DNA of 64,000 nucleotides from Undaria pinnatifida (GCA_012845835.1 JABAKD010000025.1:21782923-21846922); one strand, 5' to 3'. Shown: positions 1-11,888, numbered from the stretch's first letter. Notes: generated from the sequence alone by a model not told the origin. A program made the numbers and translations.

Positions 1-220
1 ACGGGAGAATCTGCGCAAAGAACAGGATCCTCGTGAAAGCCAGGGGTGCGCTGAGAGCGTACAGGGACGTCGCCGCGATGGAGTTCACTTCGCCCAAAGC
101 GCGGAACCACAGGCCCATGAACATCAGGCAGAGGGAAATCACGTCGAGCACGTTCCATCGGTCCCGAACGTACTCCCACGGGTCTTCCGCGATCTCCTTG
201 AACTCTGTCAGGATTGCCCC
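1..220 (-). CDS. Exon 16 (partial at the edge): S2 end, S3 and S4 of the ion-transport domain
   Basis: The exon starts after CTACAAAG in phase 0 and runs off the left edge. It contains GAILTEFKEIAEDPWEYV, then DRWNVLDVISLCLMFMGLWF (S3 with the conserved WNVLD motif of TRP, polycystin and related channels), a short loop, and ALSAPLAFTRILFFAQIL (S4, with a single Arg rather than an arginine ladder). The single-Arg S4 argues for a TRP-type rather than a strongly voltage-gated channel. S5, the pore loop and S6 must lie to the left. An alternative acceptor CAGAG at about 205 would shorten the exon by five codons. Confidence 0.85.
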
Positions 221-1350
221 CTTTGTAGTTCATGAGGTTTTCCAAAATCGAGCAGAGCGGGGGGGGGGGGGGGCGGGGGGGGAAGGCAAAAAAAAAAAAA
301 AAAACGGGAACTTAGACCGGGCAAAACCGACGCTCCTTGCTACGAAAGAGATATATCTAAATATCACTTTTGATTAAAACGTCTTCACAGACCTCGCTGG
401 AAACCGGTTTTGGAGAGTAAATGCTTGAACTTAGTATAGGTGCATATATATATTGGGGTTCTTTACGATATAAAAGGCTTTACTAACCCAAAATCGCCGG
501 ATTTAATTTTTTTTCCCTTTTTTTTTTCTTGTTATTTTCGGTTTTTGGTCGAAGAAACAAAAACAAAAAAAAAGTTTTTATTCGTCGTATACACACGACG
601 TTGTACTACTGTGGGCAAGGCCATGGGTTTTGGATTTTGTTGCTGTGGATCGGGTTGCGCGCACTCTCGTCTTGTTTTTACTCAAAATCGTGTGTGTGTG
701 TGCTTTCTTCTTGGTGAGGAATACGGAGCTGCTTCGATTGGGGAGCGCCCCAGTAAAAAAAAGGGGTTCACGGGCCTCTCCCGGGGGGGGGGGGGATATA
801 TGTGTCAAACACATCTCTACCCTGGGGGATGTATGTGTCAAATCGTACGCACTCACTCCTGTGCAGGAACTTTCAGTCGAGAAGACGGTGGGGGGCGGGG
901 GGGGCGGGGGGCCGGGGGGGCAAGAATCAGAAGCATAAAAGGCAGGAAGATCGGGCGGACCTTGTGCGCCTTGTCGGGCATTATTCTTTCACTCGTGCCA
1001 AGGGGCGGGGAGGGGGCAAAGGGAACAGATAGCAGGGGGGGGGGGGGGCGAGGGGGGGCGAGGGGGGGGGGTGAATGCCGGGCGAAGCGAGGTGAGGCGT
1101 CAAGGTGGGGGGGTGGAGGGGGGTAAAAAGAAGCACGTTCCACTCCTCCGACGGACCCAGTATTGGTGTGCCACCGTGCCACCACGAAAATAATTATTTT
1201 CGCCGCTTTGGAACTCCTCAAGCGGCCACTGTGAAAAAAAAAAGAAGACAAAAAGAGGTGCCCACCCCTGCCGTGTAGCATATGCCTTCAAACGCCTCCA
1301 CACACAGAAACCCCCGAAAAGCTTGAACGAGGTCCGGAGCGCGCACTCAC
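221..1350. other. Intron 15: G- and A-rich low complexity
   Basis: I see no gene. It holds G-runs at 259-277 and many between 783 and 1080, plus A-runs near 288-304. Open frames here are Gly/Arg-rich translations of the G-runs. Confidence 0.6.
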
Positions 1351-1482
1351 GCAGATGTAGATAGCGAAGACGATCTCAGCCCAGTCGAACTCGTCATCAT
1401 CGTTCACAAGGACGTGCGCCCCGAACACCCACATCATGGAGAGATAAGTCACCAAGTCCAGCACCATTCGAAGGGCGGGTAC
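1351..1482 (-). CDS. Exon 15: transmembrane S1 and start of S2
   Basis: This 132-nt exon (44 codons, phase 0 to 0) lies between TTTTTTAG and ATCTGC/GTGAGT. It encodes VPALRMVLDLVTYLSMMWVF, a hydrophobic S1 helix. An acidic loop with NDDDEFDWAE follows, then EIVFAIYIC, the first half of S2, completed by exon 16. This layout is expected of a voltage-sensor-like domain in TRP channels. Confidence 0.85.
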
Positions 1483-1545
1483 CTAAAAAAGAAAGGAAAA
1501 AAAAAACGGGAGAAGGCGGGAGGGAGGGGGGGTACTAAGTTGTTT

Positions 1546-1615
1546 TCTTGCCTTGGCCGTTTACCGATTGACCACGCATCCCTGTCGAGCCGGAGTACCG
1601 TTCGTAGTGGGGGGA
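1546..1615 (-). mobile_element. LINE 3'-end fragment (5'-truncated)
   Basis: About 70 bp matches, by eye, the 3' end of the LINE copy at 40.4 kb: the segment around GACCACGCATCCCT is shared with 40390-40440 in the same orientation. Only the terminal part is present, as expected from 5'-truncated LINE insertion. A G-rich stretch lies alongside it. Confidence 0.55.
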
Positions 1616-2170
1616 GCGAGGGGGGCGGGGGGGCGGTGGAGGGGGTTCTGATCACCCCTTGGTCAAGGAAACGAGCGGCCGTGAGAGGTAAGAGAGGATA
1701 AGACAGGCGTGTTTCTTGTTTGGGGAGGGGCAGTGACACACAATCGCTCCAAGACAACGAACGGTTGCTAGACGTGAGAGGAAAGACAACACGCGCGGGT
1801 TTGGCCGTTTGGCATTTGCCGGGGGGGAGAAGGGGGGGTCTGCTTGGCCATTGGTCGAGACGACGAACGGATGAGAGGCGTCGTGAGAAACTTTCCGGAT
1901 CAGGCCATATACAGCGCACCGGTTCGAACGTGAGACATTGCACACATGCCTCAGCGACCCGCTTTCAGACGCGTCGTCCGCCCGTCGCATTTAATATATA
2001 ATCAACGGCGGAATACAGGAGACCATTGTTTGCCCCTTTCGTGATCAAAACCGCTTGTGATGTTCGCAACGCGTCGTCTAGGCTCTTCGATTTTGTTTGG
2101 ACATTTTTCGGTTTCGGCTCACTTCCGGTCGGTCTATTGTTTAGGGGATTTCGGTGATTTCGGATATTAT

Positions 2171-2357
2171 GTTCGGTTGGGTTCGGTTCGGTTCGGTTCG
2201 GTTCGGTTCGGTTCGGTTCGGTTCGGTTCGGTTCGGTTCGGTTCGGTTCGGTTCGGTTCGGTTCGGTTCGGTTCGGTTCGGTTCAGTTCGGTTCGGTTCG
2301 GTTCAGTTCGGTTCGGTTCGGTTCGGTTCGGTTCGGTTCGGTTCGGTTCGGTTCGGT
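2171..2357. repeat. (TTCGG)n pentanucleotide array
   Basis: About 36 near-perfect copies of the 5-mer GTTCG, broken by G-to-A changes in two units near 2283 and 2303. It translates as repeats of FGSVR, which is not a gene. It lies in intron 14 (1483-3597), which otherwise holds no recognisable gene; 2460-3480 is AT-richer with no identifiable element. Confidence 0.95.
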
Positions 2358-3597
2358 AGCGGGGTCACTTTTTGGGACTTTCTTTTGGTACTGTGGCTCG
2401 GGGCCATGACCCCCCCCCACCCCGTTCCCTTTGCGGTCTTGAGGTTTTTGTGATCAATATCTCACCGTTTTTTTTTTCGGTATGAGCCCGCAGTGTTGCA
2501 TGGTGAAAGCGCAGGAATGGTGAGAGAGACAGCTGTTTTTTGTTGTGTCAGTGAGATATAAAGAGTTCATTACTTACGTGCCGAGTGGCTCAAATCCGGA
2601 GGTGAAAAAATGGGGTACCCTCCCCCCCCCCCGGCGTAGTCTTGATTTGCTGTATAGCCCTTGTTGGCCGAAGCGGTATTTGTACTCGCGAAATACGAGA
2701 AATGCGCGCTACGATACACAGGTAGCACTTTTTGGGAATAAAAAATTGAAATATATTCTGTATAAACAATATATACTGGTGTGTATATTGTATTTTATTT
2801 TACAAATGTCAGGTGGCTCAAGGACTGACAATCCCGACCTCGTCGAAAATGGCTGTCGTTCTTGCTTTGCGATATTTTTCTATTTTTTTTTGTTTACATG
2901 TATACGTGTCGTCCATGGAGTTTGTTTTGTTTCATCCGGGTTGCCCCTTGTTTATATTTTTTTTTCATCAAGAGATCACTTTTTGGGTGGGGACGTATAT
3001 GTACCTTGTCAGCTCTCAGGAGTCGCAGAAAAAAAAAAAGGTGTCCAAGTGCTCAGCACCTCTACGTCACTTATCTCCGCATACATACAGCATGCGTTGA
3101 CACGCCTCCTCTCAGCCTGTACGAGAACTTAAGATTTCGTATTTTTTAATCCGCGGGGTGCCCGTTTTATTGTTTTCAACATCCGTCTTGTTGGGCGGGG
3201 TGTTACATAGGGACCTTTGGTCAAGCTGCAGTAGGAAGGAGTCTCCATGGCGAAGAAAACGGTGTTGACGCACCTCCGCCCGTGTACTCGTACGCGGCAC
3301 GCGTCGTCCACACGCCTTCCTCAGCGCCTCGGAGCTACACCGTGTGGGTCGTACTATTGGGTCAACGGTTGTAATCCATTTTTTTCCTTGCAAATTTGTA
3401 TCATAGTCCGTTCATTGTTCGTTTTTGGTCCTAAACCTAGTGATTGGCCGTGCCATTTTGTCAAATTGGGTTGCATTTTCCTTACTTCCTTTCATTTTTT
3501 TTAGCGCCCCTCCAAGGACTGAACGAACAGGGCGGAACCGAACCGTAGCCTTGGCTAGTAGCCCATACGGTAGCGCCACGCACGCCTCTGGTCTCAC

Positions 3598-3749
3598 TTT
3601 GTAGTAGCTGTCCGGCCGCGCAAGGAGCCCGGCGATGATAAACCTCGCCCCCGGGAAGTACGTGATGCTCGAGAGCTTGCCCTCCCCGTAGCCCCTCTGC
3701 AGCACCATCCCGAGGAACAAGATCCGGCCCTCCGCGATCAAACCGTCGC
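3598..3749 (-). CDS. Exon 14: cytosolic segment just before S1
   Basis: This 152-nt exon has acceptor CTATCAG, donor ACAAA/GTGAGA, phase 1 in and phase 0 out. It encodes GDGLIAEGRILFLGMVLQRG and then a stretch ending ARPDSYYK. The frame stays open beyond the donor to 3482, but only the GTGAGA donor gives phase 0 for exon 15, producing YYK-VPALRMVLDLV. No membrane helix lies before S1. Confidence 0.75.
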
Positions 3750-3872
3750 CTGATAGGACCCCCCCCGCACATTATACGGCCCCGTGACGAGAGACGAGGG
3801 CACCGGTTGCAGACGGGAAAACATTCAACTTGAAAAAAAAAAAAAAAAAACGTTTTTGCCACTGGTCATAAC

Positions 3873-4115
3873 CCGACTCGACCCGACCCGACCCGACCAG
3901 CCTGACCCGCTTGTTGGGTCGGATCAAAGGGCTCCTAAACTCTCGCAGGTCGGGTCGGGTCGGGTCGAGTCGGGTCGGATCGGGTCGAGTCGGGTCGGGT
4001 CGGCTCGGGTCGGCTCGGGTCGCGTCAGGTCGGGTCGGATCGGATCGGGTCGGGTCGGGTCGGGTCGGTTCGGAGCGGGTCGTGTCGCGGGTCGGGTCAG
4101 GTCGGCGTGACCCGA
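3873..4115. repeat. (CGGGT)n array with an inverted head
   Basis: The first 35 bp reads CCCGA-type units and the rest TCGGG-type units, so the array can fold back on itself. Units carry scattered changes (GAGTCGG, GGATCGG). It lies in intron 13, about 120 bp upstream (in gene sense) of exon 14. Smaller related patches occur at 11595-11680 and 47460-47520. Confidence 0.9.
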
Positions 4116-4779
4116 CTTGACTCGCGAGAGGTGACCAGACGTGTGAAAAACCCGGAAGAACAAGTGAGTTCGTCAGGGCGAGGCTGATCGAGCGAAACTG
4201 AACGGCGTTATTGGACGAGACCGCGCGGTACCGCGGCGGCGGCGGTGGTGGTGATACGACGATAGGAGAGTCGCGGCGTGTTTCTTTGGTCTCATTTGTT
4301 AATAGCCTTTAGCTCACTATCGACACCTTCTCCACGGCGGGACCAGCGGGTGCGGCATTGATATTGATATGATACAACGCGGACACCGCACAAATAACAG
4401 ACAGGAGCGTGTCAAGCGCGTGTCAAGCATAATACGAGAGTTCAGCAAAATGTACAAAGCAAAACGTGGTTTAAAAGGGAAAACATCCTAAATACTCGTC
4501 GGTGTTTTAGCCAGCGTTATACGCAAGTAAATCCAGTTTCAAAAAATGCGTGTGATGCTTAACCGCGGAGAGCAAAAAAAAACAGGAGAGGAGAGTGAGT
4601 TGGCTGACTATATCTAACCGCCTAATTAGCTATATATCTACATAGACGTTACCTGGTACAGGTTTCAATTAGTTGCGCGCGTTCATGTTGCGGAGAGAGC
4701 AGTATGCGTGTTAGAATATAATCGGTGTTCTCATGCCATTCTGGGCTTCCAACGCTGCAAAGCACTTTCCTAACTAAAA

Positions 4780-4885
4780 GCCAATTAAAACGCGGCTTAA
4801 GCCAAATTAAAATGTGGCTCAAGCCAATTAAAACATGGCTTAAGCCAATCAAAACGTGGCTCGAGCCAATTAAAACGCGGCGTAT
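4780..4885. repeat. Minisatellite, about 26-27 bp unit, four copies
   Basis: Units of the form AAAACGYGGCTYAAGCCAAT repeat with small changes. GGCTTAAGCC inside each unit is palindromic. The surrounding 4130-5196 has no gene that I can recognise. Confidence 0.85.
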
Positions 4886-5196
4886 ATTTGGACCCAGACT
4901 GGTAGGCAGGTGTCTGTTAATCCTCTCAACTCGTATTTCGTAAGGACAACAGCCAACCCACAAACACAGTTCACAGGCTACAAGCCAAGGCAAACGCGCG
5001 GCATAAATTTTGGGCCCACGCTGGCAGATAGCTGTCTGTTAATTCGCTCAACTACTCGTAGAAACTCTAAACAAGTATAGTCAACTCGCAGGCCAAAACA
5101 TCCACAGGCACAGCGCCGGGGTTCGATATCAAGACCTGTTGCAAAATACAAGTCAAACGTAAACGTGGCTTATGGTTCGGGTCCATTCTGGCTTAC

Positions 5197-5506
5197 CGTA
5201 CAAGGTCTGCCCGGGGTTCGACAGCTCCTGGTTGTTCTCCAGCACGCCCCCCGTGTCCCTCAGGCTAGGAAGGCCCTTCGTGAATTTCCGCGACATGAAA
5301 TCCAAAACCAGGGGGATCGTGCAGTACGTGTCCATCTGCTGGCGCTTTTGAAGAGCCACGCTCAGAGGTCCCATCATGCCCCGGTGGCTGGCCATGACGG
5401 TTTCGGGCTCGAACACCGCCGAACACGCCTTCATCTCGCCCTCGAAACCCCTCACCGTCTGCGGCAGGTGCTCGAGGACCTCGAGCAGCAGCTCGTCTAC
5501 CGCCGC
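5197..5506 (-). CDS. Exon 13: pre-S1 linker of the channel
   Basis: This 310-nt exon has acceptor TTGCAG, donor TACG/GTAAGC, phase 0 in and phase 1 out. It encodes about 103 residues including PLSVALQKRQQMD and IPLVLDFMSRKFTKGLPSL. A pattern of this type (a hydrophobic PLV..FM..K segment) precedes S1 in many ankyrin-type TRP channels; this is comparison from general knowledge, not a search. Its phase-1 end matches exon 14 exactly. Confidence 0.8.
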
Positions 5507-7091
5507 CTGCAACACGGTTATGTGAAGTTGACGTTTTCGGTGATTAAAAGCCTTATCGATTCGTAAGCTATTCCCGGTGATGATGACAACGGCGTACTCG
5601 TAGCAACATCGCGTTTCATGCAAGCGAACGATACCATCTTGCCAGAGCACTTAAACCTGTACCTGACTTAAGACGCGAGAGAGGGCTGCAGGGGGAAGCG
5701 ATATTACACCACAAAGGCGGCTCAGGATCAGGCTTCCTGGACGGCTGAGCGCCACAGGATCCAGATTTCATGCCACCATGTCATGTCATACCTCCCGCCG
5801 AAGTAACCTCCGCCCTCCCCCCCTCCCCGCCCACAACGCCCTTCCCTTCCCGCCCTTGGCTTAGTACGCGCCAAACCCTAACCATCGGCTTAGCTCAGAC
5901 GTGCCCGCTGAACGAAGCGCATGTCACGGTAGAGCTTTTACCACGTGTTTTCCCGAGGCTCTCTCGCTCATATCTCTCCCCCCAAAAGACTGATTTTGGA
6001 AAAAAAAAAACAAAGGTGCTATCATATGTACCAGATTAAGAAAAAACTCCTGAAGGACGCGTGCTACGGAATTAAGGCACTCTCCTCTTTCGATTTTTTG
6101 TTTTCTGTTTGACGAGGGGGGCGGGGCGTGGCGGGGCGGGGGTGGGGTTGGGGGGGGGCTCCTTAACGCCTTCACTACTGGAAACCCTGTTGGGGAACAA
6201 AGTTACTTGAAGTTACTATAGGCGAGGGATTTTTGGGGGGGCTTAAATATCATCGAGACGAGCGTGATCTTTCTTTTTTCTTTTCAACTACATGTGATGT
6301 GTCTGTGCGTGTCTGTCTATGTGTATTTGTTTTTTTTGGTATATCCAGGCCGTGGATTCTTGTTCACGAACAGGATTTGGCGGGTCGAGAAGCACTTCTC
6401 TATCGTGTGGCATACATACACACGACCAGTGGCCTACGAAGCTAGACCCAAAAAGAAAAAAAAATACGTCGGACCCATGCTGCGGTCGAGGTCTTTTTTC
6501 TTTGAAGGTTCCTCAACTTTGGAGCTTAAGGGGCTATCTCTCAAAACCTGATTATGAATGGAAAACAAAAAACTGCTATCACACCGGATGAAAAATCCCA
6601 TGGCCTAGCTAGGTACAAAACGACAATCATCATGCAAAAATAAAAATGGCCTTTTTTTGCACGATGTTGGGCTAAGGAGCCCTGTCGTCCAGAAAAAAAA
6701 TCGCACCAAAAGTGCTACTTCTATTGTAGCAGACGAAAGTTCCGAAAATTTCGGGATAGGAACAGGCCCGGCCTGTCCTTAAGAAAGCGTTTCGACCAAA
6801 ACAAAAACGGGCTACAGCAGTACCTCTTATCAAAAATAGAACGCGCCACGACCCCCCCCCACCTCCCCCCCCCTGTTTCTCCTACGTGCCAAAACACACA
6901 CGCACACATTCCAACACGTCACAACCAACCCTGCCGCAAAGCTACAATACAGCATCCGCAAAAGAAACAGCGAAAAATGCTCGACCAAAAGACTTTTGAC
7001 CAAACGAACCGGCTGCGCTTGCAACAATATCCTGAATTTACGTATATACATACACATATATGAACGAGAAGCAGAGGCTGGCCGACCAAAC
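5507..7091. other. Intron 12: degenerate MITE-like remnants
   Basis: No gene seen. A worn copy of the short TTAA-flanked element lies near 6168-6248 (GGAAACC..GTTGGGGAACAAA..TACTATAGG). The stretch 6480-6720 shares short segments (AAGGAGCCC, CCCATGGCCTAG) with 44400-44700, so both belong to an older dispersed repeat. Confidence 0.45.
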
Positions 7092-7220
7092 CTGCATGGA
7101 AAGCAGAGCGCGTTTCTCCCCCTCCACCGCTCGCCTCGCCGCCCCCGTGAGGGCGACGGAGAGGTTTATCCCCGGAATGAAAGGATTTTTCGCCGACGAC
7201 ACCGCCCCCAGCAAGCTCTC
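7092..7220 (-). CDS. Exon 12: helical linker exon
   Basis: This 129-nt exon (43 codons, phase 0 to 0) lies between TTTTTCAG and ATGCAG/GTTTGG. It contains ESLLGAVSSAKNPF and SVALTGAARRAVEGEKRALL. The second half is helical with ankyrin-like spacing, but no clear motif is present. It sits between the last ankyrin-like exon and the pre-S1 linker. Confidence 0.7.
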
Positions 7221-8164
7221 CTGAAAAACGACAAAAGAGACGCAAAACAGAAGAAGAAGAAGAAGAAGAAGAGGACAAAAAGGTCGGCGAAAAAATGCGA
7301 GGAAAACAGCAGTGACGCGGTCCCACCTCTTCTGCTGAACCGGAGCGTCATCCCAAGGCGGTATATACCATGAAGGGGGGGGGGGGGAGGGTTGGGCGTT
7401 TTCGGGAAAATGTTTCTGACCAGTAGAGTTTCTCAAGAGCATTGAAACTATCGGTGGGTAAATTGTGGTGGGTGACGTGTAGAGCTAACCCCCCCCTCGA
7501 GTTACGAGGGTTCTCCGGACGAACGGACAAAAAAAAGAAGCGGCGCATCATTACACCGTGTTAGCAGGATGAAACCGCACACACTAAAAGAGAGAAAGCA
7601 TCGTCGTCAGAGATCTCTTATTCGACGAACAGCCAGACAGAGATGAAGAACGTACGCGCGCGAATGCGCCAAGACTCGCTGTAAAGGCGCAGGCTGTTGG
7701 TGCCTGGGATGTGGTGGACTCAGTCTAGAGTGGTGCTCGTAGAAAATGTGGTGGGCCAGGTGTGGATATACAGATGTGCTCTCGTCATTGCCAAGGCTGC
7801 TTGTGCATGGGGCAGTACACACTATTTCTGAGCGAAGATTGTTGCTTGGTTCTGCTTGCGTCCCGTCCTGAATTCATTCTACTCTGGCAGCGGCGGCGGT
7901 TGTGCATGGTATGCAGAGATATGCCTGGCATGTGTAAATCATATTCTTGTTTTCACTTTTCCGTCATGTTTTAGCAGCATCGAGTATCCCATCTATTCGA
8001 TTTCCTCGCCCGTTCTGTTAAATACTGCGCAGTCAGTAAACCGCTCTTCTGCGGTTTTTGGTACGGGCCGGCCCGTGTCTACTCCTGTGAACGTCCGTTG
8101 GTTGCCCCATGGGCAGGGCGGACCTTGACGTCGTCGCAGAGGTACTATACAGTACACAACATAT

Positions 8165-8795
8165 GATGGGTCGCGGCCCGGGCCGGCCCGCGAAACTACG
8201 TCGGACATTTCATGGGCCTGGTGGTCGTCGTCATCGTAGCAGCAGCAATACACAACATTTCATGGGCCGCCGCCCGGCGGGCCTTTAAAAACTCGTGGGC
8301 CGCCTCATGGGCTGTGCAGAGCGGCCCATATGTAGCACACATCTCATGGGTCCACGGCCCAGCCCGGCCCATCCATTTTTCAGTGGATAGACCGCGGCCC
8401 GCTCCGGCCTATCAAATTTTCAAAGCTCTCGGCCCGGCCCCGCTCGACCAATCAAATATCCAGATGATGGGCCGCGGCCCGGCCCGGCCCATCAAAATTT
8501 CGCAACTCTCGGCCCCGCCCGGCCCGGCCCATCGAATTTCCACACGATGGGCCGCGGCCTGGTCCGGCCACCAATTTTTCAAAACTCTCGGCCAGGCCCA
8601 GCCCGGCCCGGCCCATCAAATTTCCACATGATGGGCCGCGGCCCGGTCCGGCCCATCAAATTTTCAAAACTCTCGGCCCGGCCCGGCCCATCAAATTCCC
8701 ACATGATGGGCCGCGGCCCGGTCCGGCCATCAAATTTTCGAAACTCTCGGCGCGGCCCTAGCCCTGCCCGGCCCGCACCTTCGGCCCGTGACACG
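8165..8795. repeat. GC-rich tandem array, about 82-bp unit
   Basis: Units contain GATGGGCCGCGGCCCGG, then CAAAACTCTCGGCCCGGCC, then GGCCCATCAAATTT. The clearest copies start near 8465, 8547, 8628 and 8704. GGGCCGCGGCCC is a perfect palindrome and ATGGGCC..GGCCCAT can pair within a unit. It lies in intron 11. Confidence 0.9.
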
Positions 8796-9037
8796 GCCTC
8801 ACCCTCATATACAACCCCTAGTGTTGACCAAACCAGCTCACCAAAAATGAGGTGAAGAGAAAAAACAATATTGTAAGTGAAAGGGAAAAGATTTCTGGCC
8901 AAATGATTCGGTTGATCTTTTTTGTGGTTGGGTTGGCCTTGTATCGACATTTTGGGCGGTTTCAGTACTATTACCATGTATGTTTTCCTGCGCAACTCCG
9001 ACGAACCGCAACAAAGTTGCTACCATAGGCAGCTCCT

Positions 9038-9168
9038 AGTGAAGCTCCTATCTTATAATCCCAAGATATAACTCCAATTGTATAGGGTCGTGTAGGAGGG
9101 TTCTAGTGAAGCTCCTATCTTATAGTCCCAAAATGTAACTCCAATTGTATAGGGTCGTAGGAGGGTTA
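9038..9168. repeat. 66-bp direct repeat, two copies
   Basis: Two adjacent copies begin AGTGAAGCTCCTATCTTATA and end with GTATAGGGTCGT followed by AGGAGGGTT. They differ at a few positions. Confidence 0.85.
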
Positions 9169-9677
9169 TAGGGTTTTCGCGATTTCCAACCGGCGAAAAA
9201 AAAGAACAAAAAAAAAACTAGTACGAAACCGACAAACGATCTACAGATAACCGTCAATGCCGGGAACTTAAAGCAGAAGCTCCACCGAAAATTAGGGTCG
9301 TCGGAACGAAAAACAATACAAAAACAGTACATGTATGATGATATGAAGACAGTACTGAGAAGAAGTAATTTTCTGACAAAAAAAAAAATGGACCTTCAAT
9401 TTTGGGTTATTGGGTTGGGTTGGTCTCTCGGATCGATCGAGAGACGTTTGAGGGTTTCAATACTGCTACTGGGTATGTTTTCCTATCTAACACTCCTACC
9501 ATACTTGGCAAAAGTTCGTACATCGCGCAAACATCCCGTTTGAGAGACGAAAAAAAAAAAAAAAAAAAAAAAGAAGCGAAAAACCGATGAACAATAAAAA
9601 TGCTTCGTGCCCAAATTCGGTTCAAACAGGGCCGAAACCTTCTCGCAATGAGAACTACATACCGCAGTGGAGGAAAT

Positions 9678-9678
<1 letters not shown>

Positions 9679-9708
<30 letters not shown>

Positions 9709-9991
9709 ACGAGCCTGCTATCTGGCCCCACCCACCCCCAAGATCAGAGTTACGTCTAGGGGAGGGGAAAGGGAGAAAATAAAAGTGTTGTGCGAAAATA
9801 ATTAGTGAGATTTGAGCAAAAAAATAAATAAAAGAAAACAACCAAAACGCAATCGGTGTTCCAGAACACCTCACCCGAGCTGAGGACCAGCTCGGTCATA
9901 AAGGCGACGGCAATAATATTGTGCTACGCCCCAGCCCCCTATTACATGCTTAAGAACGGCATTTCGAAAGCTTTTTAAGATCGCGAAGAAG

Positions 9992-10025
<34 letters not shown>
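9679..10025. repeat. Two very long G-runs
   Basis: Runs of about 28 G (9679-9706) and about 33 G (9993-10025) flank 290 bp of plain intronic DNA. A run of about 22 A lies at 9550-9571. Lengths are as given in the assembly and could be sequencing-limited. Confidence 0.8.
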
Positions 10026-10027
<2 letters not shown>

Positions 10028-10255
10028 TGGGGTTACTCCCACGAGTGTTGGACGATTGCTACGATATTGATGTAGCTCTCTTCGTGTTCGAAAAACGTTT
10101 TCTGAATGACTTGTGGCTCGCATTATAACCCACAACAAACTCGTCGGAAACAGCCCATTTTTTTGGGTTTCATGGTGATTCTCGTTGAAAACATAGGCCA
10201 TGGGGATCTGTTCATTCCGGCGTATGTACAAGCAGTAGCGCAAAATCAACTATTG

Positions 10256-10365
10256 GGTTAAGCAGGACATGTATTGACCCCTTTGGAGCCCCCGAACCCC
10301 TCCCTATACTAAATCCAAGCAAATTTTGTCCTCCCAAAACGGGTTTCCAGTTGTGAAGGGGTAAA
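10256..10365. mobile_element. Short MITE, TTAA-type family (worn copy)
   Basis: It reads GACCCCTTTGGAGCCCCCGA..CCTATACTAAATCCAAG..ACGGGTTTCCAGTTGTGAAGGGG, matching the intact copy at 38019-38108. The left terminus is altered. Confidence 0.6.
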
Positions 10366-10637
10366 GCTCCTGAGAGATTGAGAAAATAAAAAAAAACTCG
10401 GAAAAACACGTGGAGCTCGCCTCTACATCGTAGAACGCCCGAAAAAAAAAAAAAAAAAACACCCGACGCCTGCCCTACCGAAGCCTTGGTGAAGTCAGCC
10501 ACGATACTACCAAAAGCGTGCTACACCACGCGCCTCTGTTGCGGCCGGCCGGCGTCAGGGGCGACCGCATAAAGCGGCCGGTGTTCCGAGCCCCGATTAA
10601 TCTTCCGACACGGCAGGTGGGAGAAAATCGGACCAAC

Positions 10638-10748
10638 CTTCAAGAGGGGATACTGGACGCTCGTAGAGAGCCGGATGAGGCCAAGCGTCCCCGGTTTCGC
10701 GCCGTGTTGCAGGAGGTACGAGATTACGTCGAGAAGCTCGGGTTCGAC
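10638..10748 (-). CDS. Exon 11: ankyrin-like module
   Basis: This 111-nt exon (37 codons, phase 0 to 0) lies between AAAACAG and TTGAAG/GTTGGT. It begins VEPELLDVISYLLQHGAKPG, and the helix plus LLQHGAKP turn is a typical ankyrin signature. The acceptor is preceded by a long stretch that is A-rich on the plus strand and T-rich on the sense strand, serving as the polypyrimidine tract. Confidence 0.75.
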
Positions 10749-10749
10749 C

Positions 10750-11110
10750 TGTTTTGTTTTGTTTTGTTTTTTCCCCCGCGGGCGCCGCGGCACCGGACAG
10801 CAAATCATATCCCGAACGGAGGAGCAAGACGAAACGAAAGAAAGAAACGAAGCAAAGATGGGGCGGCGAACGAAGAGCAAGAAATAAAGCGAGAGGGAAG
10901 GGCAATTGATATGAATAAAAAGGAAACGCAAAACAAAAACCAAAACCGAAAACGAAAACAAAAACGAAAAACGCAAAACGAGCACGGAACGGGAAAGGAA
11001 ACATTCGAAACCCGAAGACAAAACGAACGTGAAAACGACGGGAACAGAAACTCGGCGACGGAAACGACAGCGAAAACGAAAACGAAACGAAAACAAAAAG
11101 AGCAAAATAG
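10750..11110. repeat. A-rich simple sequence (GAAAAC/CAAAAC units)
   Basis: About 360 bp of A-rich, C-poor sequence with irregular GAAAACGAAAAC units. Its T-rich complement runs directly into the exon 11 acceptor on the minus strand. Open frames on both strands are artefacts of composition. Confidence 0.7.
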
Positions 11111-11888
11111 CCAGAGACGGATTGACGTGCGGCACTAGGGATCGCGGATATTAGCAGGGAGGGTGCAAACTACCAGAGCGGTAACGAACGCGATTGCGGC
11201 GCAAAAAGCCCGGACAACGTTCGCAAAAACCGCTGGATACGAAGAGAACCGGGTTGAAAATATGTGGCTTTACACGTCAAGTAGAGCGAAAAATAACACA
11301 ATAACAAGCCCGAGGCAAAAAATGCGCCTCAGCTTTTTTTTTTTTTTCCGTACGGCTCATCTCACGCGAGGAGCTCTAAACCTTTGACGCCCACAAAGCA
11401 CAGAACAGGTGTTAAGAGCAAAAACTGAGAATGCAACAGTGCGACCCGATGGCCTAGGAAACAGAAACAAAAAAAAAGGATTCAGATAGAAAAAAAACAA
11501 GCGTAACAAGTCACTCCTTCCGGAGCTTTCCCGTCAAATTCAGAATATGTTTTTCTAGACAAAAAAGTGCCATATATGCATGATATAAACCAGGGCGCCT
11601 CCCGGGTCAGGTCGAATCAGGGTAACCCGTTCCGGCCCGCGAGATTTCAACCCCGCCCGACCCGACCCGACCCGTCCCGTGATACCCCAAACACCTCCTG
11701 ACCAGACCCCACTCGACCCGCCAACTTCGAAAGCTCTCTGGTATATAACTCTACTACCGTAGTGGCACGCGTGAAAAGTCGGGAACGAACACAAGCAAAA
11801 AATACACCGTGCACATGGTTCAAAACGTCCGTCTCCCTCTTTCCCTCTCTCTTCCTCTCGCCGTCCCTCTCGCTCATCGTGCACTCAC

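Noticed and set aside
2057-2453. Open frames with repeating FGSVR
   Set aside because: Direct translation of the (TTCGG)n array, with no independent coding evidence.
9861-9909. Possible extra exon reading HNIIAVAFMTELVLSS before a GTGAGG donor
   Set aside because: Its length of 49 nt would break the phase between two exons that already join in phase 0.
10518-11138. 206-codon plus-strand frame rich in Lys/Asn/Arg
   Set aside because: Arises from A-rich simple sequence and overlaps exon 11 on the other strand.
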